Assembly (NCBI GenBank): GCA_963662155.1
Contig: OY759261.1
Span: 3,040,227 to 3,104,226 of the forward strand
Reading direction: 5' to 3'
DNA: 64,000 nucleotides
Source: Lamellibrachia columna
Taxonomy: Eukaryota; Annelida; Polychaeta; Sabellida; Siboglinidae
This document shows positions 23,901-34,077 of this stretch, piece by piece. Positions within the stretch are counted from its first letter, which is position 1, and each line of letters opens with the position of its first letter. The position numbers were made by a program, and so were the translations under genes. Under the pieces are notes generated by a model, which saw nothing but the letters and a program-made list of their open reading frames with translations, searched no databases and was not told the DNA's origin.

Positions 23901-24613
23901 TAAATGGAGGGACAAGATAGACAGTGTTCACAGCTAGTTGGAAGGGGTGAATGGAGGGACAAGATAGACAGAGCTCACAGCTAGTTGGAAGGGGTGAATG
24001 GAGGGACAAGATAGACAGTGTTCACAGCTAGTTGGAAGGGGTGAGCTGGAGGGGCAAGATAGACAGTGCTCACAGCTAGTTGGAAGGGGTGAATGGAGGG
24101 ACAAGATAGACAGTGCTCACAGCTAGTTGGAAGGGGTGAATGGAGGCACAAGATAGACAGTGCTCACAGCTAGTTGGAAGGGGTGAATGGAGGGACAAGA
24201 TAGACAGAGCTCACAGCTAGTTGGAAGGGGTGAATGGAGGGACAAGATAGACAGAGCTCACAGCTAGTTGGAAGGGGTGAATGGAGGGGTAAGATAGACA
24301 GAGCTCACAGGTAGTTGGAAGGGGTGAATGGAGGGACAAGATAGACACAGCTCACAGCTAGTTGGAAGGGGTGAATGGAGGGACAAGATAGACAGTGCTC
24401 ACAGCTAGTTGGAAGGGGTGAATGGAGGGGCAAGATAGACAGTGCTCACACCTAGTTGGAAGGGGTGAATGGAGGGACAAGATAGACAGTGCTCACAGCT
24501 AGTTGGAAGGGGTGAATGGAGGGACAAGATAGACAGAGCTCACAGCTAGTTGGAAGGGGTGAATGGAGGGACAAGATAGACAGTGCTCACAGCTAGTTGG
24601 AAGGGGTGAATGG
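20990..24613. repeat. 47-bp minisatellite, about 77 copies (3.6 kb)
   Basis: The longest array fully inside the window; signature gtgaatggagggacaagata. Variants gct/gag/gtt in tgctcaca, and cagctag/caggtag/cagttag, occur in local clusters, suggesting segmental amplification. It abuts the left inverted repeat of the MULE. Confidence 0.98.
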
Positions 24614-24620
24614 AGGGACA

Positions 24621-24651
24621 GACAATTCCCCACTCGGACAATTCCCCACTC
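24621..24651. repeat. MULE left terminal repeat, 2 modules
   Basis: gacaattccccactc followed by ggacaattccccactc. It is the reverse complement of the outermost modules at 28418-28540. Confidence 0.9.
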
Positions 24652-24704
24652 CACACATTAGTATTGACATATATGATACCACACTTAGAACAGAATTAGT
24701 ATTT

Positions 24705-24720
24705 TTTATTAAACTTTATT
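24705..24720 (-). terminator. Two poly(A) signals for the MULE transposase
   Basis: Two AATAAA hexamers on the - strand (tttatt at 24705-24710 and 24715-24720) lie about 130 bp downstream of the stop codon at 24846-24848. Confidence 0.6.
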
Positions 24721-24762
24721 CAACAATAATTTTCATAAGTATTGACATATAAAACTGCTTGA

Positions 24763-24926
24763 TTTACTTAAATCTTACACAATGGCCAATGCCCTTAAGT
24801 ACGTCTGGGACAGTCTTGCTGTTGTCACGCCTGTCAGTGCACAGTTTACTTAAATCTTACACAATGGCCAATGCCCTTAAGTACGTCTGGGACAGTCTTG
24901 CTGTTGTCACGCCTGTCAGTGCACAG
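24763..24926. repeat. 82-bp direct duplication at transposase 3' end
   Basis: 24763-24844 is repeated at 24845-24926 with no visible change. It covers the last codons, so the outer copy is an untranslated repeat beyond the stop codon. Confidence 0.95.
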
Positions 24927-26480
24927 TTTGTGCAGCTTTGACTGGAGTTTGTGGGTGTGGCGTCTTACACGCTTTGCTGGTGGCTCACCACGCAGGTCAC
25001 GTAGTAGGGCAGTGGCAACCTGGGCCTGATCTTTCCGTATGCTATCAATGGCTCTCCAGATGGTAGGGTGTGCATGTCCAACTAGCTTTGCAAAGGCGTT
25101 GTTCCATCCCTCGCATATGTTGTTGGTTCTTGATCCCCCTTCAAGAGTAATGGAATTGACGTTCCATATGGGTGGTGGGTACATAGGAGGCATGCGACGC
25201 ATCCTAAGTGGAGGCATGGATCCATCTGGATGTTGTGGGGGCTGAATACGACGGAAGGCTCCGGACACATAGGTGTTGTCAAAGTAGTACAGGAGAGGTT
25301 CAAGTCCTTCTGGTGTGTGCTCCCGTAGATATGTCATACCCTCAGGAACATCATCCACTGGTAAAAAGGCGAGTCCATCTAGCATGCCACAGAAGAGTTT
25401 CACGTCCTCCTCTTCTCTATATCGCTGTACAAGACCAAGAGTCTGGATCTTCCTCCATGTGGCCTGTGTTAGGTGATAGAAGCAGCCATGTACGTTGACT
25501 TGGGGTCCGAAGGATGACGTCACAGCATTAATCACAGCTTGCTCGAAGTCAAGGGTGATGGTTGTTGGATCAGCCTGGAAACCGAGCTCTGTACATCTGT
25601 CTTGTATGGCAGTGAACAGTTCCTCGTAGGTGGACTGATGCTTGTTCGGCAGGAATGCATACACACAGGTCACAGCCGACTCTCCTAACGGTACGCGGAT
25701 CACATACAGCTGAGTAAACAGTAGTGGTGCAACATTGAATGTTCCGTCCATAAACCAGGAGTCAGAACTAGCGAGGTGACGCAGGGCATTGTCAGTAGCA
25801 AACACTAACATCCTATCAGAGGAATCAACTCCACTGTCGTGGATGAGGAACTGTTCCTGGTCACTAGTGATTGTCCACTCCTCATCAAGTGTGAGATCAC
25901 GAAGCGAAGCAGGGTTCTTGGGCATAGTCTTGGCACGTTCCCGTCTGAGAGAACGCTTCACAGTATCAGGATTACCGAGTTCTGCACGCACCTCTACAGG
26001 GGTCTCAGTAGTGTGGTCCACTAGTAGCTGACTCAGTGTACCACGTGAACCTGCAGCATGTTCCTTGAGTGTTGCACGTAGTTTGGTCACTGCAACGGAA
26101 TGCTCCTGGGGATCATGGCTATGTGGTGTGGAGCTGATAACAGTCTTCATCTGGAAAGATAAGAAGTGAAATGACCATTAGTAATGATATCAATTATTAA
26201 AATTAATATTTTAATGTCTATTAATAATAATCGATTAAAACATCCAATACAGGAGAAAAAGAGTTAATAAATGAGTAAATATAATATTACTCCAAACTGC
26301 AATCAATCAACATGATCATGCAATATTTACCTCAGCATCTGTAGTGAGACCGCCTTTACAGCTGAATGCATAGCGATTGGCACACTCCCTTCTGACATTC
26401 TTCCGGACGTACTTCTTAGTGTACATATAGCCTTCATGTACTAGCTTCAAACCACCACGTTGGTTTTTGATGATCTCCAT
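24846..26480 (-). CDS. FLYWCH zinc finger/MULE transposase, two exons
   Basis: Exon 1 is 26480-26331 (50 codons) and exon 2 is 26150-24846 (434 codons and stop). The 180-bp intron has GT at 26330-26329 and AG at 26152-26151, phase 0. The spliced product is 484 residues. Residues 10-62 form a FLYWCH-type finger split by the intron: C33 and C41 in exon 1, then H60 and H62 (HSH) in exon 2. The usual Trp before the first Cys is Arg here. The MULE catalytic core follows: D185 in WFMDGTF, D251 in TLDFEQA, C273/H276 in HGCFYH, and E397 in NNICEGWN. The start codon lies in an ACCATGG context. The enzyme should bind the terminal repeats through the finger and catalyse cut-and-paste transposition. No stop or frameshift is seen, so it looks intact. 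Host domestication is possible, but the surrounding inverted repeats argue for a mobile gene. Confidence 0.92.
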
Positions 26481-26554
26481 GGTTTATTATATGTGTAGCA
26501 TGTATTGAGAAATATCTATCTGAGAATAAGTGATGAACCAGGTATACTGGCCCC

Positions 26555-26560
26555 CTTATA
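26555..26560 (-). promoter_or_regulatory. Candidate TATA box of the transposase gene
   Basis: TTTATAAG on the - strand lies about 75-80 bp upstream of the ATG at 26480, a plausible spacing for a short 5' leader. Confidence 0.5.
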
Positions 26561-26680
26561 AAGACCTCATCTTGTGTGCAATTGGCAATTAGTTAGAAGC
26601 CATTTTGTCAAGGCTTCGTGTGCAATTGGAAAATAGTTAGAAGCCACCTTGTTGTGGCTTCCTTGTGCACAAAGATCAAC

Positions 26681-26890
26681 TGTGCAATGTAATTATGTTT
26701 CATTAACTTGCTTGCCATGTGGCAGACAGGGACACCAGTTATTTAACTTAAATTCTAGAAATGTGCTTTCAATTTGTGCTTTCCTGTTTTAGAGACATTT
26801 GTGCAATGTAATTATGTTTCATTAACTTGCTTGCCATGTTGCAGACAGGGACACCAGTTATTTAACTTAAATTCTAGAAATGTGCTTTCA
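26681..26890. repeat. Two-copy direct repeat inside the MULE, 119-bp spacing
   Basis: A block of about 90 bp starting tgtgcaatgtaattatg occurs at 26681 and again at 26800. Another 50-bp block, aaatagttagaagccacctt onward, occurs at 26628-26680 and 28269-28320. These are internal duplications of the element's non-coding part. Confidence 0.9.
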
Positions 26891-28417
26891 TGCTGAATGG
26901 GATAGCCTCAATGCTGATTGTAGCATCAGTCTGATGAAATCAAGACACATTACGGTTCTGTTACAAATACAGAACCACCTTTAATAATTACAGAACCACC
27001 TTTAAGAATTACAAAACCACCTTTAAGAATTACAAAACCACCTTTAAGAATTACAGAACCACCTTTAAGAATTACAGAACCACCTTTACGAAAAAATGGT
27101 CTTATCTTTCAGCAAAGACAACTTTGGCAAGGTTCATCAAGATTTGCCTCTTCTACAGCTATATGAGGGCCTAAAAATGGGGGTATTTTTGCTTAAAAAT
27201 GTAAAAACTTTCAAAGATGGCATTTCATGTGTAAAAATAAAAATTACATGAAGATATGGATGCCTCCTTTTATATTTGTCATGTGATTGGTGAGAGGATG
27301 GAAGTCATGCCCATGATCAGGATTGACCCACACAATGTTTAACATTTTGGATATTCTCTATTTTGATCCTTACCAGATCTAACAATTGAAATAAAAAAAT
27401 TCATGATTTGAAAAACAAGGCAATTTTTATTAAATAGACTGCGGATGTTACATAAACTATTCACACACTATATATTTGAACACCAATGAACCGTATTTGA
27501 GACAGGCTAAATCAGTTGTGGAAGCAGTTCTAAGCTTAGCTGTTCACCATTTTCTTTGCACATGTTGACTCAAGCCTTTCAGGTATCTGTACTGAAATCA
27601 TCTTATCCAAGGGTATAAATTGTTCAAAAGGTCACAGGTAATGTATCTGATTATCAAGTAAATTCATACAAATGAAAGAAATCTGTCTATTTTGCCTGGC
27701 ATGTTGTGTGGAGAAGCATGAACACAATATTAGCTCCCTCAACCAGCTAAATGAGTACATCTGATTTTGTTGCCCACACCATGTGTATAACATAATTATA
27801 CGCATTTATTTTTGGTATTAGAAATTCTAAATTAAAACATTTTGGACTGCTTTTGAAGTGTCATGATACCATCTACTATTATTTATTTGGTTCAAAGGAG
27901 AAGTACCATCAGTTCCATTTAGATAATGTAATTTTGTTATCGAACAATACAATGTTTTTGTTTTCAAAGAGAAAACCTGATGTGTTGTTAAATTTTTTGG
28001 TTTGCCTAAAGGTTAAGCGAAATGGCTAGTGATAAGAAGTTTTTCAAATAAAAAATTAGGATGTCATATTATGATTGAGCTGGTGATATTAGCAAGTGAA
28101 TATCATTGTTGTAAAACGATCATTATGATGAAAAGTAGCAAAGATATTTGAATACCCTAAAAAAATGTGTTGCACTGTCCATGTTGGACATTGTTCTGAA
28201 ATTACTTTATTTTTACAGCAAAATGGATCATCCTGATCCAGCAGAAGCGAAAAAGCTGAAGGCAAGAGAGAAATAGTTAGAAGCCACCTTGTTGTGGCTT
28301 CCTTGTGCACAAAGATCAACCAGGTGTAATCAAGTTCAATTACACAATCATCCTCTCAAGTGCAATCAAAGAAATAATACTCTGATAAACATGTAAAAGA
28401 CACTTATAAAAAATTAA
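26891..28417. other. Non-coding right half of the MULE
   Basis: AT-rich DNA between the transposase promoter and the right terminal repeats. It includes a 21-bp tandem repeat. I see no second gene; the longest frames are below 80 codons and without motifs. Confidence 0.6.
26967..27092. repeat. 21-bp tandem repeat, 6 copies
   Basis: Units around cagaaccacctttaagaatt, with g/a change in cagaacc/caaaacc. Confidence 0.93.
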
Positions 28418-28540
28418 GAGTGGGGAATTGTCCAAATTTGTCATTATGGAGTGGGGAATTGTCCAAGTGGGTTATTGTCCAGTGGGGAATTGTCCAGTGG
28501 GGAATTGTCCAGTGGGGAATTGTCCGAGTGGGGAATTGTC
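28418..28540. repeat. MULE right terminal repeat, 7 modules
   Basis: Seven 15-16-bp modules (gagtggggaattgtcc and variants) in opposite orientation to those at 24621-24651. Two are separated by a 15-bp spacer; one is aagtgggttattgtcc. Confidence 0.93.
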
Positions 28541-28894
28541 CTGGATTCGTGTGAATTTACTCGAGAAATCGGCTGGTTTGAGATGGTGTAGGTGAACTGG
28601 CTAGGTTTAGACTTGTGAGTAATTGTGAGCAGGTGGCATTTTGATGTGTTGAATTTCATTTGCCATTTGTTTGACCAGTCTGTTAGTTTTTTAATGTCTG
28701 TTTGTAGTATGTCATGGTCTGCAGGTGAGCGAATCTCTCTATAAACAATTGAGTCATCAGCAAAAAGTTGTATGTTGGAGTGAATTGTGTCAGTGATATC
28801 ATTTATATAAAGTAGAAAGAGGACAGGGCCAAGTACTGAGCCTTGGGTACACCAGATATGATGTTTGCTGGAGATAAGTGGAAACCATTTACTG
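28541..28894 (-). pseudogene. CR1/L2/Jockey-group LINE reverse transcriptase fragment
   Basis: The - strand encodes a central RT segment: WCTQGSVLGPVLFLLYIND (motif B region), FADD (motif C, in IQLFADDSIVY), then a palm-to-thumb helix ending DWSNKWQMKFNTSKCHLL. It starts and ends inside the domain. On the left it stops where the MULE terminal repeat begins at 28540, and on the right at duplicon sequence near 28895. It is therefore a truncated, non-functional copy. The related 3' segment at 54786-54928 would continue this domain but lies far away. Confidence 0.8.
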
Positions 28895-29606
28895 CCAGCT
28901 GAAGCCATCTGGTGTTCCTCCAGTCCAACATCTAGTCACCTACATGTTTCTTTGTACAAATGTAGCTAGGTAACACATAGACTGATTTATATACACCAAC
29001 TTGATTAACATTTTCATGAAGACAATAAGAAATATGTGGTCATGGAAATTGTTAAGACATTCATGTTTCATCAAGTGCTGTGACTTGTAAATTACGTCTT
29101 GAGCTGTGTTAGTTCAGAATCATACCTGACCATTTGACGTCTACCCGGGTAAGCTATGCATTTGTCAGTTGACACCACTCAACATTTTTAAACAAAGCCC
29201 TGCCGTACCACTCAACATGTACACTTACCAATAGCTTTAAGGCGAAACAAAAGTTATGGTTTTAGGGCCATGCACCTAAAAGAGAATATAAAAACTAACC
29301 ATGTGCAACTAAAATCAAGCATATCACTCCAGTGGTTTAAAAGTTGTATGTTCCAGTAATTTCTCCAGTTGACTGACGGCTGATATGTTAACCAGCACAA
29401 TCAATAAGCGCATGTGCAGTTCTATGAAATTTGGGTGACTGAGACTACTTGTGACATATTAAGTGAGGTCACAGAACCAACGCAAAGTCTCAAACATGTG
29501 TTCTGTTTTGACACAAAGAGGACTAGTCTAGTAAACAAATGCCAAAATATGTGACATCAGTTGAGTTTGGATGCAAACAGCATGGCCATATCCTGTTGGC
29601 AGGTAT

Positions 29607-31034
29607 TAGTGCCCTGCGCGGGCCTATAATTTGAGCCCAAGCCCGGCCCGCAAATAGCAGTTAGAGTCCAGGCCCGCACAAATTTTTCAAGCCCGGCCCA
29701 GGCCCGCAAACCAGAGTTTAGGCCCAGGCCCAACCCAAACCGTGAATGTTTGGCCCAGGCCTGGCCCGGCCCGCAAGTTTCAGGCCCATACCCGTGGGCC
29801 AAAGATGGGTAAGCCCGCAGCCCGCAAGCCCGCGACCCTCTAAGTTTAGAGAAGATAAACCTATAATCTTATAAGAAAGACGAAACACAAATAAACTGTA
29901 AAACAGACTTATTGTTATTATTCTCCTTAACCTTAATGCAAGCCATAACCCCCAATTTAAGTTGTTAATTGAATTAACTCATCTAAGTTAACATAATTTA
30001 ATTAATTAATGTTACCAGTAAGGGCAGTTAATTTGGCTTTAATTGATATTTCAATTAAATGTCACCCACTGGCACTGACACCCAGTGGCATTTCCAGCAG
30101 GCCTGCAGTCACTAGCCTGAGACAGATCACATTCAGACATGTGTGAATTAGTACAAGTGTGAATGAATCAGTACTGGGGAAATTGTAGACACTAAACAGT
30201 AGACACTAGTTAACACAATTGAAAAATATCAACTGGGGTGGGTACTGGGTACTGGCACTACTGGGTAGTGGGCAGTGGCCAGTGGGCTGGTCATTCAGGC
30301 GGGCAATGTTTGGAGGGAAGAACTAGACAATATAATGTCCACTGGTTGGGTCAAAGGGTGATAAGTTGATGGTTAATCATGGCTTGATTGCCTCTGCAAA
30401 AAGTCTAAAGTAAACATTTGGGGCTGGCTGCTTCCAGCCAGGTGAACTTAAGTCGCCTGGTATGGGGCCATTAGGTCTATGCAAAAGACTAGATTCATGC
30501 AAAAAATATGCATCTGTAACATCTATATTCTGTATGTGCTATGTACTATCTAGTAGTAATATGTACTGTGTAATGTGTGTATTGTGTATGCATTATATGC
30601 AATACTATGCAATGCATTATGCAGGTGTGCAAAGTCATGCACATAGTATATACAAACCCAGAGAATACAACACCCTGTTTATCCTCAGTAATAACGATAC
30701 AATACTTGAATAATTAATTGAAACAAGAATCTACAATAAAAAATGTGAACAAATGCCCCTTGAACAAATGTCTTTGTATGCAAATATTTTATGAACAATT
30801 TATAATAAATTTTTATTAATGATAAAATTAATAATCTGGGTTTTGTATGAATATTTTTATTAAGTCCAGGCCCAGCCCAAGCCCGGCCTGGCCCGCTCAC
30901 ACTAGGCCCAGGCCCGGCCCAAGCCCGATGTGTTTAAATTTTTTCAGCCCAGGCCCAGCCTGCGAAATTATGTAGAGGCCCGGCGCGGGCTGCGAGCTGG
31001 GCCGGGCTGCGCTGCGGGTCCAAGCAGGGCACTA
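29607..31034. mobile_element. hAT-type non-autonomous transposon, 1,428 bp
   Basis: It starts TAGTGCCCTGC and ends GCAGGGCACTA, perfect 11-bp inverted termini matching the hAT pattern YARNG. It is flanked by an exact 8-bp duplication, GCAGGTAT, at 29599-29606 and 31035-31042. Copy A at about 5623 is the intact empty site. Both ends carry many aggcccggccc-like subterminal repeats, probable transposase-binding clusters. The interior has no transposase; short GC-rich frames are artefacts. Confidence 0.92.
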
Positions 31035-31385
31035 GCAGGTATAGGAATATGTGTATGCAAATATATTTTCATTTCATGAGCGAATATTGCCAGACTATGA
31101 CACTAGTGACGTACGGTTATCTAACAATATGGTGCAACCCATGAAATTAAGATGATGTGTGTTCAACAAAGTTTTCCTAGTAAATCACTGCCATGATATT
31201 CTTAATTTAATTACAAATAGTTATGTTTTAGTAACTCTTATAGGTACGTAGGCCCAAAACATAGGCTGGGGGGGCAGCCGGACACCCACTTTGCCAAAAT
31301 CTAGAGGGCTGACACCAAAACTGGGGGCAAAAACAGGTTGCATGGAAAAAACAAAGTAATATAAATTAATGTATATATATATATT

Positions 31386-31727
31386 TATAAACATTTTACA
31401 TGAAATAATATTCAAAACAACAATGATTGAATGACATCTCCCACCTATTTGTAAGGACAATATCCCAAGATTTTGGGACCTGCCTCCCACTTCCTGCCAT
31501 ACACCCCTCACTAGGCAAAAAAAGAACACACTCCCGACTCACTTAGACACTTGGTACAGTTGATCAATGTTTGGTGTCTTCTGGCTGCAAGAAGACTTGC
31601 ATTACAAAGCCAGTGAGTGGGAAACAATGCCATTCAACCATTGTTATAAAATTCTGTGATTCCACATCAAATCGCGAATTCTGTTTTGAGATTGGTAATT
31701 TCAGGAATTATGTCTATTTATATAATT
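31386..31727. mobile_element. Long-TIR MITE, copy 2 (left arm truncated)
   Basis: The right arm (about 31620-31727) and the end of the left arm (tttacatgaaataatattc, 31394-31415) match 6135-6686. The outer part of the left arm is missing next to a TA tract. Confidence 0.75.
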
Positions 31728-31769
31728 GATATTATTTTTTTTGTAAAAACAAATTTTTCCTAGTATGTT

Positions 31770-32344
31770 CTGTCTAGTGACATTTTATTCTGGTACGTTC
31801 TGTCTGGTGGCATTTTGTCCTTGTACATTCTGCTAGGTGTTATTTTGTCCTAGTGTGTTCTGTCTGGTGACATTTTGTCCTTGTACGTTCTGCCAGGTGT
31901 TATTTTGTCCTAGTGTGTTCTGTCTGGTGGCATTTTGTCCTTGTGCGTTCTGCCAGGTGTTATTTTGTCCTAGTGTGTTCTGTCTGGTGGCATTTTGTCC
32001 TTGTACGTTCTGCCAGGTGTTATTTTGTCCTAGTGTGTTCTGTCTGGTGGCATTTTGTCATTGTACGTTCTGCCAGGTGTTATTTTGTCCTAGTGTGTTC
32101 TGTCTGGTGGCATTTTGTCCTTGTACGTTCTGCCATGTGTTATTTTGTCCTAGTGTGTTCTGTCTGGTGACATTTTGTCCTTGTACGTTCTGCCAGGTGT
32201 TATTTTGTCCTAGTGTGTTCTGTCTGGTGGCATTTTGTCCTTGTACGTTCTGCCAGGTGTTATTTTGTCCTAGTGTGTTCTGTCTGGTGACATTTTGTCC
32301 TTGTACGTTCTGCCAGGTGTTATTTTGTCCTAGTGTGTTCTGAC
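31770..32344. repeat. 60-bp higher-order repeat (2 x 30 bp), about 9 copies
   Basis: Exact 60-bp periodicity built from two 30-bp variants (ttctgtctggtggcattttg and tgccaggtgttattttgtcc). Related to the simple 30-bp array at 6733-6957. Confidence 0.95.
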
Positions 32345-32958
32345 ATTTTGTCATAGCATGCTCTATCAAGTACTATTTTGTCCTGGTATGTTCTGCCAGG
32401 TGACATTTTGTCATAGCATGCTCTATCAGGTCCTGGTAACGTTTTGTCCTGGTATATTCTGTCTGGTGACATTTTGTCCTGGAAAGTTCTGTCAGATGAA
32501 ATTTTGTCCTAGCATGTTCTATCAAGTGACATTTTGTCCTGGTATGTTCTGTCTGGTGACGTTTTGTCCTGGAAAGTGCTGTCAGATGAAATTTTGTCCT
32601 AGCATGTTCTATCAAGTGACATTTTGTCCTGGTATGTTCTGTCTGGTGACGTTTTGTCCTGGAAAGTTCTGTCAGATGAAATTTTGTCCTAGCATGTTCT
32701 ATCAAGTGACATTTTGTCCTGGTATGTTCTATCTGGTGACATTTTGTCCTGGAAAGTTCTGTCAGATGAAATTTTGTCCTAGCATGTTCTATCAAGTGAC
32801 ATTTTGTCCTGGTATGTTCTGTCTGGTGACGTTTTGTCCTGGAAAGTTCTGTCAGATGAAATTTTGTCCTAGCATGTTCTATCAAGTGACATTTTGTCCT
32901 GGTATGTTCTGTCTGATGACGTTCTGTTCTGTTATGTTTTACCAGGTGATATTCTGTC
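32345..32958. repeat. 90-bp higher-order repeat (3 x 30 bp), about 5 copies plus flanks
   Basis: The marker ggaaagttct recurs at 32481, 32571, 32661, 32751 and 32841, exactly 90 bp apart. Each 90-bp unit contains three diverged 30-bp units. It directly adjoins the 60-bp version. Confidence 0.95.
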
Positions 32959-32978
32959 CTGGTACGACGATCATCAAT

Positions 32979-32994
32979 CGGTTTGGCCAAACCG
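32979..32994. other. Perfect 16-bp palindrome, copy 1
   Basis: CGGTTTGGCCAAACCG, set in gatcatcaat...atgatt. The same palindrome and flanks recur at 38867-38882; the copy A counterpart near 6970 is degraded. Confidence 0.9.
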
Positions 32995-33560
32995 ATGATT
33001 GATTATGAAAATCAAACTTCCCAACACTGCCTATAATATAATAATGTAGATCAGTGGAAAAGACATATGGCTGCCTTTACTCCCTGTCCAACGCTGGGTA
33101 ACTCAGCTAGTTATTAAGGTATCAATAATCAAATTTGTAACTAAAGATGTCTTTCATTATTGTATTTTTTTTACATATTGTGCTGCACGTACCCACGCTC
33201 ACACGCACACACCTCTCCAAACACATTCAAACAAGCATGCAAGTATGTACGCACACACACACATATGTACGCATGCACACACGCACGCACGCAGATTTTA
33301 GAAAAACAAGCTAGGGAAATAACAATGGATGTAGTGTCAGTTGAGATAAATTCCTTAAAGCATTACCAAAATCCTTTCAACAAATGTAACTTTATTTAGG
33401 TACATCTAGAAGAAGATAATCCTTTATGCAGAACAACAACGCAAGTCCAGTGTAGAGTGAAATAGGGCAAATTAATGACAATTTATTAATCATATACCAA
33501 CAACCATGTATGTTTGCACTTTCAGTTTTACATTCATTAGCATACAATTATAGTCCGTGC

Positions 33561-34077
33561 CAACATTCCAGCCCCAAAATGGTATTGACATACATTGCAA
33601 ACAGTCTCTGACATACCATGACAGCTGACTGACATTGATCACAATATTAGTTATATTTCCTTCAGCTACCGTGTACAATTAATAAATATAGTATTACACC
33701 AGCTAGCAATGACAGTTCACCACATATCGGTGGGGGTCATCCCATCATAACATTTTCATTAATGACATATCATAGATTAAATGTAATAGACAATTATACA
33801 AGTATGTGAAATAATCCACTGGGTTACTTAAGAACCAGTATGATTACTGCGTCAAACCTTACTTCTTTGGGTGGATGATAACTAGGAGGTGGATGGGTGC
33901 TGTTATTCCGCATAAAATTGTGTAAGCAACATGGCACATACATCCCTTTGTGACATTCACTGTAGCCAGGTTCAAGTATGCTAGAGATGCAATGGCTGCA
34001 CATATTTCTGTGTTTTGCTTCAACCACGGATGATGAAATTGTCAACAGTCGTTCAATGTTGACAGGATGTTGAATCA
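33561..34077. other. Unassigned spacer
   Basis: After duplicon copy B ends there is about 500 bp without a recognised feature. A - strand frame (34078-33824) ends with CCLHNFMRN, which faintly recalls the LHN motif of PIF/Harbinger-type DDE transposases, but the rest does not support that family. Confidence 0.4.

Larger units (their letters stand above)
24621..28540 (-). mobile_element. FLYWCH-MULE DNA transposon, about 3.9 kb
   Basis: Inverted termini are built from a 15-16-bp module, GGACAATTCCCCACTC. Two modules lie at 24621-24651 and seven in opposite orientation at 28418-28540. The element encodes a two-exon transposase on the - strand with promoter and poly(A) signals, leaving about 1.9 kb of non-coding DNA towards the right end. 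The left flank is the 47-bp array and the right flank is a reverse-transcriptase fragment. The 9-bp flanks (ggagggaca and ctggattcg) do not match, so there is no target-site duplication of the kind usual for Mutator elements. Confidence 0.88.
28895..33560. other. Duplicon copy B, part 2
   Basis: Resumes at ctgccagctgaagcc, matching copy A from about 4846, and continues to about 7570. Insertions and expanded arrays are listed separately. The short stretch 31035-31380 matches 5622-6040. No coding region. Confidence 0.85.

Noticed and set aside
24612..28549. 9-bp target-site duplication of the MULE
   Set aside because: The flanks ggagggaca and ctggattcg do not match, so none is claimed.
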